From: Nonomuraea guangzhouensis
Lineage (GTDB): Bacteria; Actinomycetota; Actinomycetes; Streptosporangiales; Streptosporangiaceae
NCBI RefSeq assembly: GCF_019396345.1
Contig: NZ_JAHKRM010000042.1
Span: 1 to 64,000, forward strand
DNA length: 64,000 nt
Reading direction: 5' to 3'
In this document: positions 61,207 to 64,000 of the stretch, piece after piece
Position numbering within the stretch: position 1 is the stretch's first letter
Layout: the number at the start of each line of letters is the position of its first letter
Position numbers and translations under genes: made by a program
The notes under the pieces: generated by a model
The model's input: only the letters and a program-made list of their open reading frames with translations
Database searches by the model: none
What the model was told of the DNA's origin: nothing

Positions 61207-63965
61207 CCGCGCGCGGGTACCGGTCTGCCGCGATCCTGCTCGTGGTCATCCTGGCGACCTGCTCGGCCGTGTCCCGGGACGACGTCACGAGGCTTCCCCG
61301 CGTACCCGTCGAGTGGCGTGCGTCGTGGTCGGTGCCCGCGGATGCCGAGAACGGCGTCGAGTTCCTGGGGGCCCCGGGCCACGCCGTGTCCGCCCGGGCG
61401 GCCGCCGTGGCGACGCGGCAGGGCACCGTACGGATCCACGACCCGCGCACGGGCGCGCTCCAGCGCACCGTCCCCGCCGACCCGGCCCGGCCCGCGCCCA
61501 TCACCGGCGTCTGGATCGCGGGGGACACGCTCGTGGTCGCCAGAGGAGAGCCGGACGGCGCCGAGCAGACCCTGTACGGCCACGACCTGGCCACGGGCGT
61601 GCCGCTGTGGCGGCGCACGGTCGTCACCGCCCTCCGTCAGCCCCGGCCGGATGGCACCGGCTCCTACCACGGCCCGCGGATCATGGCGACCGAGCGCGGC
61701 ATCGTGGTGTTCGAGCAGCCGGACGCCCCCCTCGACATCCAGGCCCTCGACGCGCGGACCGGAATGACCACGGCCAGGCTGACGTACCCGCGAAGCTGCC
61801 GGCTGACCGGCGCCGCGACGGCCCGATCGGTGTGGCTGCTCAGCTACTGCCCGGGGAACGAGCTGCGGCTGGCCTCGATGGATCCGCGCACCCTGCGGCA
61901 GGGATGGCCGCGCCCGCTGCCGTCGTCGTCCTCCCCGGAGGACGGCGGCCCGCCGATCACGCTCACGGCCAACGCCGAAGGGTACGTGCACGCCAGGGCG
62001 GGCGAGGACGACTTCTTCTTCGGGCCCGACGGCCGCCTGCTGTACACCGGCTCGCAAGCCGTCAAGGTCACGGATCCGGACCGCTGGAACCCGCCCCTGT
62101 ACGCCGGCTCCGCCAACGTGGCGGACGACCAGGGCGGTGCCCTGCGGGACTCCACCTGGCCGTTGCCCGCCTACTTGATCTCCGTGGACCCCGGCACCGG
62201 ACGGCTCGGCGGGCTGCCGATCGACCTGCCCGCCCACCTGGTCTCCCTTGCCGGGGCGAGCAGGGACATGGCTTTCGTGTTCAGCGATGTCCCCGGGGAC
62301 GGGCGGCTCACCGCGTACAAGCTGATCTACGGGACCGCCCGCCCGAAGATCGCCTGGCCGGACGCCTGCGGCCTGCTGACCGGCCGCGATCTGGCGGCCT
62401 TCGCGGATGGCTACCGCCCGGCCCCGGCAACGGACGGCGCGGCGAAATGCGACTGGATACCGCCGGCCGACGACGGCGCCGTCGTCTCACTGTCCGTGGA
62501 ATGGGTGTCGTCGTCGGACGCGATCGCGCGCAAGCTGTACGCCGCCGAGGCCGCCGCCGTCAAAGAGAACGGCGACATCGATCCCACCACCGAGGCCCCG
62601 GGCTTCCTGTCCTACACCGTGGCCGAGACGAACGGCTTCTACGGCGCGACGATCATCAATGTGGGCCCCGTCATCGTCCGGCTGACCTCGACATCACGGC
62701 AGGCGGTGCGGCTCCTCTCCCCGCTGCTGCGCGACCGTCTGCTGGCCCGGTACGAGCCGGGCGTTCGCGCCCCCGCTCCCGTGCGCGAACGCGGATGGAG
62801 TTTCCCGACCGACGCGGCCGTGCGTACCGAGCCGGTGGTGACCGGCGGCGTCGTCTACGCCACCAGCGGCGACGGCACGGTGTCCGCGCTGGACGCCGCC
62901 ACCGGCGCGCTGCGGTGGCGCTACCGGACGGGCGGTTCCGTGTACGACGGTCACGTGGTGACGCACGGCACTGTGTATGTGGCCGGCGGCACCGGCAGGC
63001 TGGTGGCACTGGACGCGGGCACCGGCCGCCCGAGATGGAGCCGCAAGATCATCGTGTTCGGTGACCTCGTGGTCGCGGGGGGCCGCCTCTACCTCTGGAC
63101 CAGACACCCCGCCTGGTCGTCAAAGGCCGAACTCGTCGCGCTCGACGCCGCCTCCGGCAAGCGGCTGTGGAGCTTCGAGCCGACCGGCGACGTACTGAAT
63201 CCCGAGCCCGTGCTGGCCGGCGACGTCGTCCTCACCGGCAGCGACCACGGCGTGATGTACGCCCTGGACCCCGCCACCGGAACCGAGAAACGTCGCTACC
63301 GGCTCGGCGCGCGACACGACCGCGTCCTCCTGCTCCGGGCCGGCACGACCGTCTACGCCACGAGCGGCAACGGCGCCGTGACCGCCGTGGACGCCGTCTC
63401 GGGCGAGGTCAGATGGAGGTCACGGATCACCGGCACCCTCTCCTTCCGTCCGGTGGTGGCAGGCGGGACCGTGTACGTGGGCGACGACGAGGGCACCACG
63501 CACGCGCTGGACGCCGCGACCGGTGCGCCCCGGTGGGATTTCCCGGCCAAGGGCGACCAGCCCATGTTCAGATGGAGCGCCACGGTGGCGGACGGGCTCG
63601 TGTACACCGTCGGCCGCGACCGTTCGCTCTATGCGCTCGACACCGCCACGGGCAAGACGCGCTGGCGCCTCCCACTGCCCGGCGGTCGCGGCACCGGCCC
63701 CGTGGCAGCGGCTGGAGCCGTCTACGTCGCCGACCGCGAGGAAACGCTGTACGCCCTCGACCCCGCCACCGGGACGGTGCGATCGAGGCTCCGGACCGGT
63801 GGCACCGTCGAAACCGACCCTGTCGTGACAGACGGCTTCGTGTACATCGGCAGCTCCAACGGGAACATCTACGCATGGCGCACGGCGTGTCCATCGGTCA
63901 GCAATGACGAACTCCCCGAGCGCGAACTGCTTGACGCGGGAACCTGCGCCGTTGATCATGAATGA
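61200..63965 (+). CDS. PQQ-type beta-propeller protein with central DUF3558-like domain
   Basis: 921 residues. A possible lipobox LATC follows a hydrophobic N-terminus. Residues about 40-375 form irregular propeller blades, about 380-510 resemble DUF3558 (DACGLLTGRDLAAF, KCDWIP), and about 530-900 have six to eight PQQ-like blades of the pattern GxVYATSGDGTVSALDAATGALRW. Catalytic residues of quinoprotein dehydrogenases are not seen, so it is probably a binding or scaffold protein. The start is GTG at 61200. Confidence 0.8.
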   Translation: MLTARGYRSAAILLVVILATCSAVSRDDVTRLPRVPVEWRASWSVPADAENGVEFLGAPGHAVSARAAAVATRQGTVRIHDPRTGALQRTVPADPARPAPITGVWIAGDTLVVARGEPDGAEQTLYGHDLATGVPLWRRTVVTALRQPRPDGTGSYHGPRIMATERGIVVFEQPDAPLDIQALDARTGMTTARLTYPRSCRLTGAATARSVWLLSYCPGNELRLASMDPRTLRQGWPRPLPSSSSPEDGGPPITLTANAEGYVHARAGEDDFFFGPDGRLLYTGSQAVKVTDPDRWNPPLYAGSANVADDQGGALRDSTWPLPAYLISVDPGTGRLGGLPIDLPAHLVSLAGASRDMAFVFSDVPGDGRLTAYKLIYGTARPKIAWPDACGLLTGRDLAAFADGYRPAPATDGAAKCDWIPPADDGAVVSLSVEWVSSSDAIARKLYAAEAAAVKENGDIDPTTEAPGFLSYTVAETNGFYGATIINVGPVIVRLTSTSRQAVRLLSPLLRDRLLARYEPGVRAPAPVRERGWSFPTDAAVRTEPVVTGGVVYATSGDGTVSALDAATGALRWRYRTGGSVYDGHVVTHGTVYVAGGTGRLVALDAGTGRPRWSRKIIVFGDLVVAGGRLYLWTRHPAWSSKAELVALDAASGKRLWSFEPTGDVLNPEPVLAGDVVLTGSDHGVMYALDPATGTEKRRYRLGARHDRVLLLRAGTTVYATSGNGAVTAVDAVSGEVRWRSRITGTLSFRPVVAGGTVYVGDDEGTTHALDAATGAPRWDFPAKGDQPMFRWSATVADGLVYTVGRDRSLYALDTATGKTRWRLPLPGGRGTGPVAAAGAVYVADREETLYALDPATGTVRSRLRTGGTVETDPVVTDGFVYIGSSNGNIYAWRTACPSVSNDELPERELLDAGTCAVDHE

Positions 63966-64000
63966 CATATCACATCGCCGGGTGGTGTCCAGCTCGAACG

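Noticed and set aside
1..64000. tRNA, rRNA, CRISPR arrays, insertion sequences, phage or plasmid integration genes
   Set aside because: Looked for cloverleaf arms, regular spaced repeats, transposase DDE motifs and integrase motifs; none was convincing.

Overview
The window comes from a high-GC, high-coding-density actinomycete chromosome: GTG starts are common, stop/start overlaps (ATGA, GTGA) link many genes, there are many secreted hydrolases and FCD-GntR, TetR and ROK regulators, and TTA leucine codons are rare. A member of the Streptosporangiales or a similar soil filamentous actinomycete is plausible, but no rRNA is present to settle it. I saw no tRNA, rRNA, CRISPR array, insertion sequence or integrase.

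Layout. 1-5.7 kb: a two-gene pectin-degrading operon (pectinesterase then pectate lyase, each with an N-terminal ricin-type module), a TetR/isochorismatase-like divergent pair and a secreted M1-like peptidase. 5.9-11.2 kb: a frameshifted pseudo-metallopeptidase gene, then a four-gene set of solute-binding protein, TelA-like protein, lipoprotein with solute-binding and VWA domains, and XpaC-like membrane protein. 11.2-14.7 kb: GT4 glycosyltransferase and GH92 mannosidase. 14.8-19.3 kb: the most unusual part, an apparent small-peptide export locus. It has two tandem Cys-rich precursor peptides with near-identical leaders ending in AxA and divergent C-x8/9-CC-x7-C cores, a peptide-type ABC exporter, an S26 signal peptidase, and a divergent LuxR-type regulator that carries a TTA codon and has a 65-bp inverted repeat upstream. 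No recognisable peptide-modifying enzyme is present. 19.3-27.2 kb: a LexA-like repressor, a small secreted protein, an Fe(III)-type ABC importer with an adjacent two-component system, and a PPOX flavoprotein with its TetR regulator.

27.2-34.2 kb: GntR regulator, glyA and soxBDAG, a complete heterotetrameric sarcosine oxidase operon in which demethylation feeds one-carbon units to folate and serine/glycine interconversion. 34.2-41.9 kb: a second GntR and a translationally coupled catabolic operon (FAD amine oxidase, DapA-family lyase, aldehyde dehydrogenase, polar amino acid ABC importer) for an unidentified amine or amino acid. 41.9-46.7 kb: small proteins, a decayed beta-propeller gene and a large secreted GH123-like glycosidase. 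46.8-54.0 kb: ROK repressor, Gfo/Idh/MocA oxidoreductase, sugar ABC importer and GH35 beta-galactosidase, a galactoside-use operon. 54.0-58.8 kb: a 2OG-Fe(II) oxygenase-like protein coupled to a leucine-rich-repeat protein, next to a DUF6745-like gene pair. 58.8-64.0 kb: a lipoprotein with a secreted metzincin, a membrane protein and a beta-propeller protein.

Regulatory palindromes are unusually legible here and most sit at divergent promoters of regulator/target pairs. Three genes appear damaged or oddly started: the pseudo-metallopeptidase at 5.9 kb, GH92 at 14.7 kb and the propeller remnant at 42.4 kb. Gene functions are read from motifs and remembered family patterns; no database search was run.
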